Positions 16,850 to 24,618 of a stretch of 30,883 nucleotides of DNA are shown here, one piece after another; positions within the stretch are counted from its first letter, which is position 1, and the number at the start of each line of letters is the position of its first letter. The DNA lies in the NCBI GenBank assembly GCA_964354625.1, contig CAYHAK010000014.1, positions 1 through 30,883 on the forward strand. The letters run 5' to 3'. A program made the position numbers and the translations under genes. The notes beneath the pieces were generated by a model that was not told the origin of the DNA, did no database searches, and worked only from the letters and a program-made list of their open reading frames with translations. The stretch is from DATKKK01 sp964354625 (GTDB lineage: Archaea; Thermoproteota; Bathyarchaeia; Bathyarchaeales; Bathycorpusculaceae).

Positions 16850-18196
16850 TTAGCGGAGTTTCATGAGAACCATTTCTGCGGCCAAGACTAGGGGTTCCCA
16901 GGTTTCGCATACAGGAGGCGCGTAGGCTGTGTCTGCTTTGGACAGTTCGCGTGCGGTCATTTGTTTCTGTATGGCGAAGGATATGGCGTTTATGCGCTGG
17001 GTCACTTCTTCTCCGCCGATGATTTGGGCTCCGATTATTCGTCGGGATTCTTTTTCCACGACGAGTTTGACTTTTATGGGGAGTGCTCCGGGGTAGTAGT
17101 CGGCTTTTGTTCTTGACGTTATTGTTCCGGTGACGGTTTCGATTCTGGCTCTTTGGGCTGCTGTTTCAGTTAGGCCTGTTGAGCCGATGTCAGTATCATA
17201 GAGTCTTGACACGGACGAGTTTAGGACTCCTGTGAACAGTGCGTAGCCGCCTGCTGCATTGATGCCTGCAATCTTTCCATGTCTTACTGCCACGGTTCCC
17301 AGCTGTACAAGGGCTGGTCTTTGTGTGACAATGTGTGTTGATTCGGCGCAGTCGCCGACTGCGTAGACGTCTTTGGCGCTGGTTTCCATTCTGGCGTTTG
17401 TTTTTATGGCTTTGGTTTCTCCTAGGGCTATGCCTGCATTCTGAGCCAGATGGGTGTTTGCTCTCACTCCGAAGGCGCTGATGACTAGGTCTGCATTGTA
17501 TCGTTCGCCTCCGGCGACTATCCCGGTTGCCTCTTCTGTTCCGATGATTTCTTCAACAGGTTTTCCGGTGAGGATGGTTATTCCTTTCTGTTCCAGCGTT
17601 TCTTGGACTGCTTTTGCCATGTCGGCGTCAAGCATCTGCGGAAGCACTTGAGGCAGCATTTCGACAACCGTTACTTTGAGGCCGCGTTCTTGGAGGCCTA
17701 CGGCTGTTTCGAGGCCGATTAGGCCTGCTCCCATGATTAATGCGGTCTTGGCTCCATTCTTGACGGTCCCGTCGATTCTTTCTCCGTCTTCCAGTGTTCT
17801 GAGTGAGATGATTCCTTGCTTTTCTTTGCCCTTTATCGGGGGCATGAAGGAGCTCGCGCCTGTGGCTATAATCAGGCTGTCATACTGCAAAGTCTCAGTC
17901 TTTCCCGTCTTATCCACTATTTCGACGGTTTTGTTCTCGGTGTTTATGGCTGTGGCTCTGGTTTCGGTTTTGAGGTTGATCTTCATCATCTGGAAGTAGG
18001 TAATCGGAAAAACTATAAGGCTTGGGAAGCTTGGTATCTGTCCGCCTATTACGAAGGGCAGTCCACAACGCGAGTATCCGCAATGTTTCTCCTCAGTTAT
18101 CAGTGTGATTTCTGCGGCGCGGTCGGTTTTTCGTCCGGCTGAGGCTGCGTCCACGCCTGCGGCGTGAGCGCCGATTATGGCTATGCGTCTAGGCAA
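16850..18196 (-). CDS. CoA-disulfide-reductase / NADH-oxidase-like flavoprotein
   Basis: A 448-residue FAD- and NAD(P)H-binding enzyme of the single-cysteine group (CoA disulfide reductase, NADH oxidase, NADH-dependent persulfide or polysulfide reductase). FAD-binding IIGAHAAGVDAA opens the protein, the redox Cys is C44 in YSRCGLPF, NAD binding is ALIMGAGLIGLETA, and the second FAD motif is VYAVGDCAES. The C-terminal dimerisation domain is complete (TAYAPPVCETW). It is not a dihydrolipoamide dehydrogenase, as the CxxxxC pair is absent. TTG 18196 lies six bases after the gcvH stop, so the two are one operon. A thiol- or sulfur-linked reductase acting with the lipoylated neighbour is inferred. 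Confidence 0.88.
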   Translation of the reverse strand: MPRRIAIIGAHAAGVDAASAGRKTDRAAEITLITEEKHCGYSRCGLPFVIGGQIPSFPSLIVFPITYFQMMKINLKTETRATAINTENKTVEIVDKTGKTETLQYDSLIIATGASSFMPPIKGKEKQGIISLRTLEDGERIDGTVKNGAKTALIMGAGLIGLETAVGLQERGLKVTVVEMLPQVLPQMLDADMAKAVQETLEQKGITILTGKPVEEIIGTEEATGIVAGGERYNADLVISAFGVRANTHLAQNAGIALGETKAIKTNARMETSAKDVYAVGDCAESTHIVTQRPALVQLGTVAVRHGKIAGINAAGGYALFTGVLNSSVSRLYDTDIGSTGLTETAAQRARIETVTGTITSRTKADYYPGALPIKVKLVVEKESRRIIGAQIIGGEEVTQRINAISFAIQKQMTARELSKADTAYAPPVCETWEPLVLAAEMVLMKLR

Positions 18197-18202
18197 CTCG
18201 GT

Positions 18203-18613
18203 TTACTTTCCTAGGGTCTTGTGCCATTCAGCGGCCTTGTTGAAGTCCATCAGGTTTGCAAGCTCGGCCTGCAGGTTCGTTGGCTTTACCACGAGTAGCC
18301 ATGCTTTGTCGTAGGGGTCTTCGTTTAGCATTTCGGGTTTTGACTGGACTTCGGTGTTCACTTCGAGGATTTCGCCGCTGATAGGCGCTATTAGGTCGGA
18401 TACAGCTTTGACCGACTCAACAGTGCCGTAAGGCGCGTTCTGCGTTATGCTCGTCCCTGGGCCTGGCAGCTCAGCATAGACAATTTCTCTCAGTTGCTTT
18501 TGTGCGTAGTCAGTTATGCCTACTCGAACCTTGTCGCCCTCGACCTTCACCCACTCAAACTCTTTCGTGTAGTACAGTCCTTCTTTGACTTCAGTTCCGT
18601 CAACTTTCACCAT
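18203..18613 (-). CDS. gcvH: Glycine cleavage system H-like lipoyl carrier protein
   Basis: A 136-residue lipoyl carrier. The sequence YYTKEFEWVKVEGDKVRVGITDYAQKQL is a GcvH hallmark, and the lipoylated lysine is K69 in GTVESVKAVSDL. NEDPYDKAWLL completes the fold. In classical glycine cleavage it shuttles aminomethyl groups between P and T proteins, but no gcvP, gcvT, lpd or lipoylation gene is adjacent. In other archaea and bacteria GcvH-like LbpA proteins work in lipoate-bound sulfur chemistry. A TATA-like GTTTTAAAGG at 18659-18668 on the minus strand fits ATG 18613. Confidence 0.92.
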   Translation of the reverse strand: MVKVDGTEVKEGLYYTKEFEWVKVEGDKVRVGITDYAQKQLREIVYAELPGPGTSITQNAPYGTVESVKAVSDLIAPISGEILEVNTEVQSKPEMLNEDPYDKAWLLVVKPTNLQAELANLMDFNKAAEWHKTLGK

Positions 18614-18658
18614 ACCAAATACACCTTCTCAACAACGCACTAATCTCTAATGCCGTAG

Positions 18659-18668
18659 CCTTTAAAAC
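18659..18668 (-). promoter_or_regulatory. TATA box for gcvH and flavoprotein operon
   Basis: Minus strand GTTTTAAAGG, about 45-55 bp upstream of the gcvH ATG. Confidence 0.5.
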
Positions 18669-18701
18669 TAACTGTCTGCGAAGGAAAAGACAAGATGACC
18701 A

Positions 18702-18721
18702 ATTGGTTCAGAGGAGCCAAT
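18702..18721. repeat. Possible fourth hairpin related to 2489-2758 repeats
   Basis: ATTGG at 18702-18706 pairs with CCAAT at 18717-18721, and the following AGACGTG equals the bases after copy 2 (2567-2573). The loop differs, so kinship is weak. Confidence 0.3.
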
Positions 18722-18817
18722 AGACGTGTGAAAGGATGAGCACATGCTTGAACACTGAAGGCTGAAGGGGTTAGTTTTGCGAGGAAACGCTTTTACTCTC
18801 CTGCTTGATTGTTATCT

Positions 18818-19048
18818 ATGGTCAAAGTGGTGTTCGAATTGGCTAAATGGGAGTATAGAGTGATTCCGATCAAGACGCAGATTCGTACGGATCATTTCCA
18901 AGTCGACAAGAAACCAGTCATAGAGGATGTTCAGAACGACTTGAACGAACTAGGCAATGAAGGATGGGAACTTGTCGGCATCCAAGGTATCCGCCTGCCC
19001 GACGACAGGATGTTCACCGTTGCCTACCTTAAAAGACAAAAGAAATAG
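18818..19048 (+). CDS. DUF4177-family small protein
   Basis: A 76-residue protein with the DUF4177 outline: KWEYRVIPIKTQ, then LNELGNEGWELVGIQG, then a last strand MFTVAYLKRQ. The family is widespread in bacteria and archaea and has no firm function. ATG 18818 is preferred over TTG 18809. A TTTTACTC box about 28 bp upstream suggests a leaderless message. It is a single-gene unit, convergent with ino1. Confidence 0.82.
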   Translation: MVKVVFELAKWEYRVIPIKTQIRTDHFQVDKKPVIEDVQNDLNELGNEGWELVGIQGIRLPDDRMFTVAYLKRQKK

Positions 19049-19107
19049 GCCCATCAGCCTCGTTCCATCCTCCTGTTTGACACATCTCTTCTCTATCGAC
19101 CACTTGT

Positions 19108-19218
19108 TAGCACAGTTGGTTCAATCTATGTTTAGGGGGGCAAGCTCCCACTCGCGTCTTGTGTCGTGACTTCTGTGGAGAACCATGCGGTCTGCTATGC
19201 CACGTCAAAACTGTGCTA
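19108..19218. other. Intergenic region closed by a 10-bp inverted repeat, possible structured RNA or terminator
   Basis: TAGCACAGTT at 19108-19117 is an exact inverted repeat of AACTGTGCTA at 19209-19218. The enclosed 91 bases hold a small hairpin GGGGG/CTCCC (around 19135-19149) and a second one, GTGG...CCAC around CATGC/GC(T)ATG (about 19176-19204). It lies between two convergent genes and its right arm covers the ino1 stop. It may be a two-way terminator, an RNA or chance. Confidence 0.4.
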
Positions 19219-20295
19219 GCGTTCTCTTCTGTCTTGTATGAACTCTTCCACCGACTGCTTTGCCACGGAATCGGGAACCTGAATTGGCGGATGCTTGAAC
19301 GCATACGAGGAAATGCTCAATAGCTGACCAGAAATCTTGCGGTCTAACGCAATCTTCGCCGCTCTAAGAATGTCTATGACGACGCCTGCGCTGTTCGGCG
19401 AATCCTCAACTTCAAGCTTCACCTGAATCGTCAATGGTCTATCCCCAAACTTCCTGCCCTTCAACCACAAATAACAAATCTTCTTATTCCCCAGAAACGG
19501 CACGTAATCGCTTGGTCCAATGCGCGTAGGCAAGTCATACGGAACGAGACTCGTAACCGCCTCGGTCTTGCTGATCCGCTTAGTCTTCAAACGCTCCTCA
19601 ACCGTCATGTTCTGAAAATCCGTGTCCCCACCCAGATTAAGCTGGTAAGTCTCATCAATAATGACGCCACGATCCACGCAAAGCCTCGCAAGATTCCTGT
19701 GCACAATCGTAGCCCCAACCTGACTCTTGATGTCGTCACCCGCAACAGGCAAACCCCTCTCCTCAAACTTCTTGGCCCAACCAAAATCCGACCCAATAAA
19801 CTCGGGCATACAATTCACAAACGCGCAACCCGCATCCAAAGCGGCCTGAGCATAAAACCGCGTAGCATCATGACTACCAACAGGCAAGTAATTGACCAGA
19901 ATGTCCGTTTTCGACTCCTTCAAGCCCTCAACAACGTCAACGGGCCTCAGCTCGCCCTCCTTGTAGACCTCGAACGTCTCCCTCATGTGCGGTGCCACAC
20001 CATCCAGAATAGGCGCAGCAGAAACCTTCACGTCCAACCGTGGTACTTCGGCAAACTTGACGCAGCAGTTCGGTTCAGTGAAAATGGCCTCGGACAAGTC
20101 CTTGCCAATCTTGTTCCTGTTCACCTCAAAAGCCGCAACAAACCTCACGTCCCGAATGTGATACCCACCGAAGTTAACATGCATAAGTCCCGGCACAGTC
20201 ACGTCTTCCTTCGCATCCCTGTAGTAGTGTACTCCCTGAATCAGTGCAGACGCGCTGTTGCCCACGCCAACTAGAGCCACGCGAATGTCAGGCAA
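19216..20295 (-). CDS. ino1: myo-inositol-1-phosphate synthase
   Basis: Converts glucose 6-phosphate to inositol 1-phosphate with NAD, the first step to archaetidylinositol lipids or compatible solutes. The 359-residue protein matches the shorter archaeal and actinobacterial form: ALVGVGNSASALIQG (NAD), FNVNRNKIG-like FEVNRNKIG, NYLPVGS, DDIKSQVGATI and LNLGGDTDFQNM, which carry the substrate lysines and NAD contacts. SPNSAGVVIDILRAAKIA follows. Start TTG 20295 gives the family N-terminus; a GTTAAAG box lies about 55 bp upstream. It is single, with no phosphatase or lipid synthase nearby. Confidence 0.94.
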   Translation of the reverse strand: MPDIRVALVGVGNSASALIQGVHYYRDAKEDVTVPGLMHVNFGGYHIRDVRFVAAFEVNRNKIGKDLSEAIFTEPNCCVKFAEVPRLDVKVSAAPILDGVAPHMRETFEVYKEGELRPVDVVEGLKESKTDILVNYLPVGSHDATRFYAQAALDAGCAFVNCMPEFIGSDFGWAKKFEERGLPVAGDDIKSQVGATIVHRNLARLCVDRGVIIDETYQLNLGGDTDFQNMTVEERLKTKRISKTEAVTSLVPYDLPTRIGPSDYVPFLGNKKICYLWLKGRKFGDRPLTIQVKLEVEDSPNSAGVVIDILRAAKIALDRKISGQLLSISSYAFKHPPIQVPDSVAKQSVEEFIQDRRER

Positions 20296-20422
20296 ACCAG
20301 TAACCCCTAGTCACTATTCGGTTAAGCCATTACAGAAAGTCTGCTCTTTAACTTTTCTGGAACCATAACAAGATTAAAAGGCAACCAACCACACTCTCGT
20401 CTGAGAGAAGGCGAACAATCAT

Positions 20423-20791
20423 ATGGATGGAAGCGAAGTCCAAGTAAGATTCGACCCTTTTAAAGAAATCGTGGTCATGGAACGCGATCCCTTTCAAACT
20501 CCTGACGACATAGCACGGTTTGCCGCGATAATCGCAGGAGGCAAAACCGCAGGACTGTACTGGGCCGAAGGCGTAGTCTTCCTATACTTCCCGTTGCCAG
20601 CGTCCACCGAAACCACCGCAAAAGCACTCGTTGAGGAAAAACGAGTCTACTGGACATTCGTCGGCTACGCACCCATGCCCAAATACCAACCCATAATCGA
20701 AACCAGAGAAAAAATAATAGTTCCAGTCGTCGACATGTCCTCAAACGCCCTGCTGAGAAAAGTCGCGACATGGCTAAAAGAACAAAAATAG
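20423..20791 (+). CDS. Hypothetical protein upstream of riboflavin kinase
   Basis: A 122-residue protein I cannot assign. It is a mixed alpha/beta protein with a notable hydrophobic core AGLYWAEGVVFLYFPLPAS and a central KRVYWTFVGYAPMPKYQP segment, ending in a helix. No metal- or nucleotide-binding motif stands out and no membrane helix is likely. ATG 20423 follows GAGAAGGCG, and GATTAAAAG at 20372-20380 is a fitting TATA box. It lies in the same direction and 65 bp before ribK, which makes joint transcription likely. Confidence 0.72.
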   Translation: MDGSEVQVRFDPFKEIVVMERDPFQTPDDIARFAAIIAGGKTAGLYWAEGVVFLYFPLPASTETTAKALVEEKRVYWTFVGYAPMPKYQPIIETREKIIVPVVDMSSNALLRKVATWLKEQK

Positions 20792-20856
20792 ACCTCCGCA
20801 CTACTTCAATAGCTTCTCATACTCATCGAGAAGCATCAATCCTAGGAGCATACCCT

Positions 20857-21246
20857 TTGGAAGCAGTCAACATCAAAGGAGAAGTCACCACCGGAAAAGG
20901 CGAAGGAGAACGATTCATAAGACTTCCATGGGTAAAGAAACAAATAACCGAAAAGCTCGGCTTTGCCCCTTTTCACGGTACGCTGAACATAAGACTGTCA
21001 GAACAAGATACGAAGCTTAGGAAGCAACTGGGAAAGGCTCACTCGATAAGCATTCAACCTGTGGCCAGCTTCAGCCATGGCAGATGCTACAAGGCATACC
21101 TACGAAGCGACATCGAATGCGCAATCGTCGTTCCCGAAGTGCCAAAATACCCCGCAGACATCATCGAAATAGTAGCCGCAATCAACCTGAGAGAGAAGCT
21201 TCAACTCAAAGACGGCGACGTTGTCAACATAAAGGTCCCAATCTGA
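20857..21246 (+). CDS. ribK: CTP-dependent riboflavin kinase (archaeal type)
   Basis: Makes FMN from riboflavin using CTP (EC 2.7.1.161), an archaea-specific enzyme. Family marks: GEVTTGKGEGERFIRLP, LGFAPFHGTLNIRL, and the end PADIIEIVAAINLREKLQLKDGDVV. An ORF start at ATG 20770 would overlap the preceding gene and add 29 unconserved residues; TTG 20857 with AGGAG at 20844-20848, eight bases ahead, gives the 129-residue length usual for the family, so it is chosen. FMN made here could serve the flavoenzymes ThyX and the CoA-disulfide-reductase-like protein in this window. Confidence 0.9.
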   Translation: MEAVNIKGEVTTGKGEGERFIRLPWVKKQITEKLGFAPFHGTLNIRLSEQDTKLRKQLGKAHSISIQPVASFSHGRCYKAYLRSDIECAIVVPEVPKYPADIIEIVAAINLREKLQLKDGDVVNIKVPI

Positions 21247-21250
21247 CGGC

Positions 21251-22747
21251 CTACAGCTTTCTCTTGTCCTTCAGAAAGCTCTGAGTGTACTCCTTCAGGC
21301 ATCCGCTTTTCTCCAAATAAGAGCCATATCTTACTAGCCCACTCATGGCTCGCGCTGCATCCTCAGGCGACGAATACGCCGGAATCTTCAACTTGTCAAA
21401 TCTCGAGCGCGTGTATAAAGCCATCTCCGTCTCGCCTATGTCGCAGGCCACGATAGGCTTCTCATATCTGCCTGCAACCTTCGCAACTCTGTCAATGAAA
21501 TCCTCCTGCAACGCTGGAGTATGATGCAAACCAAGCAAAATCACACCGTTAATCTCAGGGTCCTCAAACACAATCTCAGACGCCAACTCAAACATCTCTG
21601 ATGTCCCGGAACCCGTGATGTCCACAGGGTTGAAGTTCGTCGCGAACTTCGGCAGCCTACCATCCTTCTTCAATTTCTCAAATTTCGAAACGGTCTTTTC
21701 AGAAAAGCGGTTAACAGCCAACCCTTTTGACGCAGCTTCGTCCACAGCCATGATTCCTGGTCCTCCTGCGTCCGTAATGATCCCAACGTTTCTGCCTACA
21801 GCCGGTGGCTGCATAGACAAGGCTTTTCCAACATTGAAAAACTCCTCCATGTCCTTCGCTCTAAAGATCCCTGTCTGCTCGAAGACCGCATCGTAGATTC
21901 TGTCCGAGCCCGCGATAGCTCCAGTGTGTGAGGCTGCAGCTCTCGCGCCTGCCGCTGTTCTTCCCGCCTTAATCGCAACGATAGGCTTCTTCTTGGTGAC
22001 TTCGCAGGCCACATTGATGAATTCCCTGCCCGACTTGATGTCCTCAACATAAAGCAGAATAACCCTAGTGTCCCGGTCATACAACAGATAATGCAGCATC
22101 TCCGTCTCAGTCACATCACACTTGTTGCCGAAACTCACGAACTTGCTGACGCCGATCTGGCGACCAGTCAAATAGTCGAGAGCCGAAACGCCGAAAGCAC
22201 CACTCTGAGTCACTATGGCTATATCGCCAGGTATCGGACGAGGCGTGGCAATGACCTCGTCGCCAGTCAGCAGAATCTTCGTCTCAGGCAGAAACAGCAT
22301 GTCCACGCCTGTCCGCGTGTCATAAACTCCTAAACAGTTGGGCCCCAGAATCCTGATTTCGGCCTTCTTGCCAATCGCCGCAACCTGACTCTCAAGCTCA
22401 TGATTGCCGATCTCGCCAAACCCAGAACTGATGATCACCACATCCTTGACCCTCTTGGCAGCAGCATCATTCATCACCTTTGGCACGACACTTGCGGGAA
22501 CAACGATCACGGCCAGCTCGACGTCTTCAGGAATATCTGCCAGAGAGGGATAGCTTTGAATCCCCAGAACCGAGTCCTCGTTCGGGTTTACGGCGAAGAC
22601 CTTTCCCTTGAAAACCTCTCTCCTCTTGTTCTCTTCGAAGTTCTTGAAGATGACGTGGCCTGCCTTGTTGATTTTCCTAGTTGCCCCTACAATGGCAACT
22701 GAACTGGGATTGAAGAAGGCATGCAACTGCTTTACCGACGAATCCAT
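21251..22747 (-). CDS. acdA: ADP-forming acyl/acetyl-CoA synthetase, alpha subunit
   Basis: This subunit pairs with a beta (ATP-grasp) subunit to turn acyl-CoA, ADP and phosphate into acid, CoA and ATP, the main substrate-level phosphorylation step of many archaea. The 498-residue protein shows the CoA-binding start FFNPSSVAIVGATRK, ILGPNCLGV, TQSGAFGVSALDY, and AAASHTGAIAGSD with the histidine that is phosphorylated. NPVDITGSG completes domain 3. No beta subunit is adjacent. ATG 22747 is seven bases after the stop of the CofE-like gene, so they share a transcript. The acid produced (acetate or a branched or aromatic acid) is undecided. It fits the aldehyde oxidoreductase at the window start as a peptide-fermentation theme. 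Confidence 0.9.
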   Translation of the reverse strand: MDSSVKQLHAFFNPSSVAIVGATRKINKAGHVIFKNFEENKRREVFKGKVFAVNPNEDSVLGIQSYPSLADIPEDVELAVIVVPASVVPKVMNDAAAKRVKDVVIISSGFGEIGNHELESQVAAIGKKAEIRILGPNCLGVYDTRTGVDMLFLPETKILLTGDEVIATPRPIPGDIAIVTQSGAFGVSALDYLTGRQIGVSKFVSFGNKCDVTETEMLHYLLYDRDTRVILLYVEDIKSGREFINVACEVTKKKPIVAIKAGRTAAGARAAASHTGAIAGSDRIYDAVFEQTGIFRAKDMEEFFNVGKALSMQPPAVGRNVGIITDAGGPGIMAVDEAASKGLAVNRFSEKTVSKFEKLKKDGRLPKFATNFNPVDITGSGTSEMFELASEIVFEDPEINGVILLGLHHTPALQEDFIDRVAKVAGRYEKPIVACDIGETEMALYTRSRFDKLKIPAYSSPEDAARAMSGLVRYGSYLEKSGCLKEYTQSFLKDKRKL

Positions 22748-22754
22748 CCGCGTT

Positions 22755-23597
22755 TCACCTTTTTCTCCTTACAATCACGATAGGTTTATGCTTTACTGCC
22801 TCAAGCATCTCCCAACTCACACCAGCCAAACCCACATGAAACCTGTCAGCCATGTCCCAAACCGTTCTCCCAGCACCGAACCCCCTCACATGATTCGCCA
22901 ACTCCGCAACCTCCAAAGCCTCCTCAACAGGCACGCAACACCCAGCCACAGCAACAGGCGTTGCCCTCCTCCTAAGCCTAAGCGCACGTCCAACCACATA
23001 GGCAACAACACCACCACGAGAATGAATGCCTTTGATTGGTTTCGGCCGAGGTGTAAAATGAAAATTCATGAACGAATAAGTCTTATCAGTGTCAACAATC
23101 AACACTCGAACTTTCCTTCCCAGTGTCAGCCACAAGTGTTCACGTATTGTTTCGGCGATCTTGTCGGCATTCTTCAATGGCAAACTGACGTAAGAGTAGG
23201 CCAAGTTGCTACCGTCGATTCCTCCCTCGGAGCCGAACATCAACGCCTGAAACAGTCCAGCTTGCTGTAGCGCAACTTGCTTATGACAGCTTCCTGACTC
23301 AAGAGGGTATTCCCGAAGCCTCAGAAGCAGCTTCTTACCGAAATGGCATGAAAATCCCAGAAAATAGCCCCAGACCAGCCGCATCCAGCATCCCGCAATC
23401 AACCTTGCAACAGGATTAGGTCTGACTCTGCTTTCGTCAACAATGTTGTTTAGTGCCGTTGATATTGCCTTCTCAGAAATCACAACGAAATCCTCGTCGG
23501 CAATCTTTCCTTTGAGGTTTTCTTCTATTTCCTGGGAATAGTCTTCACTAGGCATCCAGTACTTTGTGGTCACGGCTAAAGCTTTGTATCGAGTCAT
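22755..23597 (-). CDS. CofE-like (F420-0:gamma-glutamyl ligase family) protein
   Basis: A 280-residue protein of the coenzyme F420 gamma-glutamyl ligase fold. The DEDFVVISEKAISTA segment, EGGIDGSNLAYSYVSLPLKNADKIAETI and KVRVLIVDTDKTYS follow the CofE order, and the C-terminal VEEALEVAELANHVRG matches the final helices. CofE adds glutamates to F420-0 with GTP, but here the strongly conserved DTfGRpwR is DTDKTYSFM and the LLPEDPD is LPLKNAD, so it is more likely a paralogue with another substrate. ATG 23597 opens the gene; it lies between thyX and acdA. Function beyond the fold is not established. Confidence 0.78.
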   Translation of the reverse strand: MTRYKALAVTTKYWMPSEDYSQEIEENLKGKIADEDFVVISEKAISTALNNIVDESRVRPNPVARLIAGCWMRLVWGYFLGFSCHFGKKLLLRLREYPLESGSCHKQVALQQAGLFQALMFGSEGGIDGSNLAYSYVSLPLKNADKIAETIREHLWLTLGRKVRVLIVDTDKTYSFMNFHFTPRPKPIKGIHSRGGVVAYVVGRALRLRRRATPVAVAGCCVPVEEALEVAELANHVRGFGAGRTVWDMADRFHVGLAGVSWEMLEAVKHKPIVIVRRKR

Positions 23598-23640
23598 CGG
23601 TGTCGCGTCGAGTTTTCAGAAAGGAATATGCGTCAAGCCC

Positions 23641-24339
23641 TTATAGGCTTCGGAACTGCTTCTTTGTTTCTTCAACGTTACATTGTGGGGGCTTCATTTT
23701 TCCCTCAGAGCAGAAGCCTAGTTCGACACACGTTGGTCCGCAATTCTCAAACAATGCAGGGGCAGCCTTCCGCGCCTGCTTCAACATTTCAACCGCAACC
23801 TCATGCATTTCCCATTGAGCACGCGTGCAACACCGTAAATTGAAGAAGTGCCTGAGCTCGCGTGCATTCATCGTAACCATGATGTTTGTTTTGGCGGCGT
23901 TTGGGAGGATGAACCGTGCATCCTCCTTCGGGATCTTGAGCTTCAAGAGGTTCTCGTAGGCTTCGGAGGCTTCTTTGAGTGCATCGTCGAACAGCTTCTT
24001 TGCTTCAACGTTTCCTGCCACGCTTGGTGGCGTAACATAGCTTTCCAAGGTGGCGTAGGTGACGTAGCGTTGGCTTTGTTGTGTGTACGATGCTATGCGG
24101 TGCCTGACAAGCTGGTGAGTCATGGCCCGTGAAACGCCCTCAAGACTGAAAGTGAAAGACGCATGCTCAATAACCGAACCGTGACCGTAGCCAGTGACCC
24201 GCTTGATCAGCCGCTTGGCCCCTTCTTCATCCAGCCTTTCAAAAAGGGCTGATGGCGTTCCACTTGTTGTTGATGTTAACGCTGCAGCTCCGCACAGAAG
24301 CTCTGCGTCCGCTGTGTAGCGAAGAAGCTTGACCTTCAA
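23641..24339 (-). CDS. thyX: Flavin-dependent thymidylate synthase ThyX
   Basis: Makes dTMP from dUMP with methylenetetrahydrofolate and reduced FAD. The 232-residue length is typical. The ThyX signature RHRIASYTQQSQR spans residues 79-91; YGHGSVIEHASFTF and the C-terminal HFFNLRCCTRAQWE supply the rest of the FAD/dUMP site. TTG 24339 gives the family N-terminus. A TATA-like GATTTATTGTC lies at 24371-24381 on the minus strand, and a dense repeat array (24411-24553) sits directly upstream of it, so the gene's transcription may be under unusual control. Confidence 0.94.
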   Translation of the reverse strand: MKVKLLRYTADAELLCGAAALTSTTSGTPSALFERLDEEGAKRLIKRVTGYGHGSVIEHASFTFSLEGVSRAMTHQLVRHRIASYTQQSQRYVTYATLESYVTPPSVAGNVEAKKLFDDALKEASEAYENLLKLKIPKEDARFILPNAAKTNIMVTMNARELRHFFNLRCCTRAQWEMHEVAVEMLKQARKAAPALFENCGPTCVELGFCSEGKMKPPQCNVEETKKQFRSL

Positions 24340-24370
24340 TCCGAAACCTCATTCACACTTCTGTTCGCTT

Positions 24371-24381
24371 GACAATAAATC
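24371..24381 (-). promoter_or_regulatory. TATA box of thyX
   Basis: Minus strand GATTTATTGTC, about 35 bp from the TTG start; the repeat array starts 30 bp further upstream. Confidence 0.5.
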
Positions 24382-24410
24382 TGTTTTGTTGATGCACGCG
24401 CGCGCCGCGT

Positions 24411-24553
24411 CTGCGTAACGCCTGTGTAACGCTGTGTCACACTGTGTCACAACCTGTTACACAACCAGAAATATATGGGGTTTTTATGGTGACACACCCG
24501 TGTTACAACCGTTACACAAGCCCGAGGGAAACTCTTGTAACACGTTACACAAG
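24411..24553. repeat. Iteron-like array of TGTnACAC / GTTACACA elements
   Basis: About ten elements in both orientations: CTGCGTAACGC 24411, CTGTGTAACGC 24422, CTGTGTCACA 24432, CTGTGTCACAAC 24442, CTGTTACACAAC 24454, GGTGACACACC 24488, GTGTTACAACC 24500, GTTACACAAG 24511, CTTGTAACAC 24534, GTTACACAAG 24544. Neighbouring starts are 10-12 bp apart, near one helical turn. An AT-rich gap with ATATAT and GGGGTTTTTATGG lies at 24471-24488, and an AT-rich run (TATATTAATTAAG) follows to 24570. GTAAC-AC-GTTAC at 24537-24548 is a perfect inverted repeat. It lies upstream of thyX. A cooperative regulator site or a replication-origin-like region are both possible. Confidence 0.75.
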
Positions 24554-24618
24554 TATATTAATTAAGAAATAATTCGTTGCACAGAAAAAAAGGCCACCCA
24601 CTGTGGCTCTGGTGGACG

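Noticed and set aside
24396..24408. Alternating GC run as a possible Z-DNA site
   Set aside because: It is short and the window has other GCGCGC runs (27071-27080); no reason to treat it as special beyond its place next to the array.
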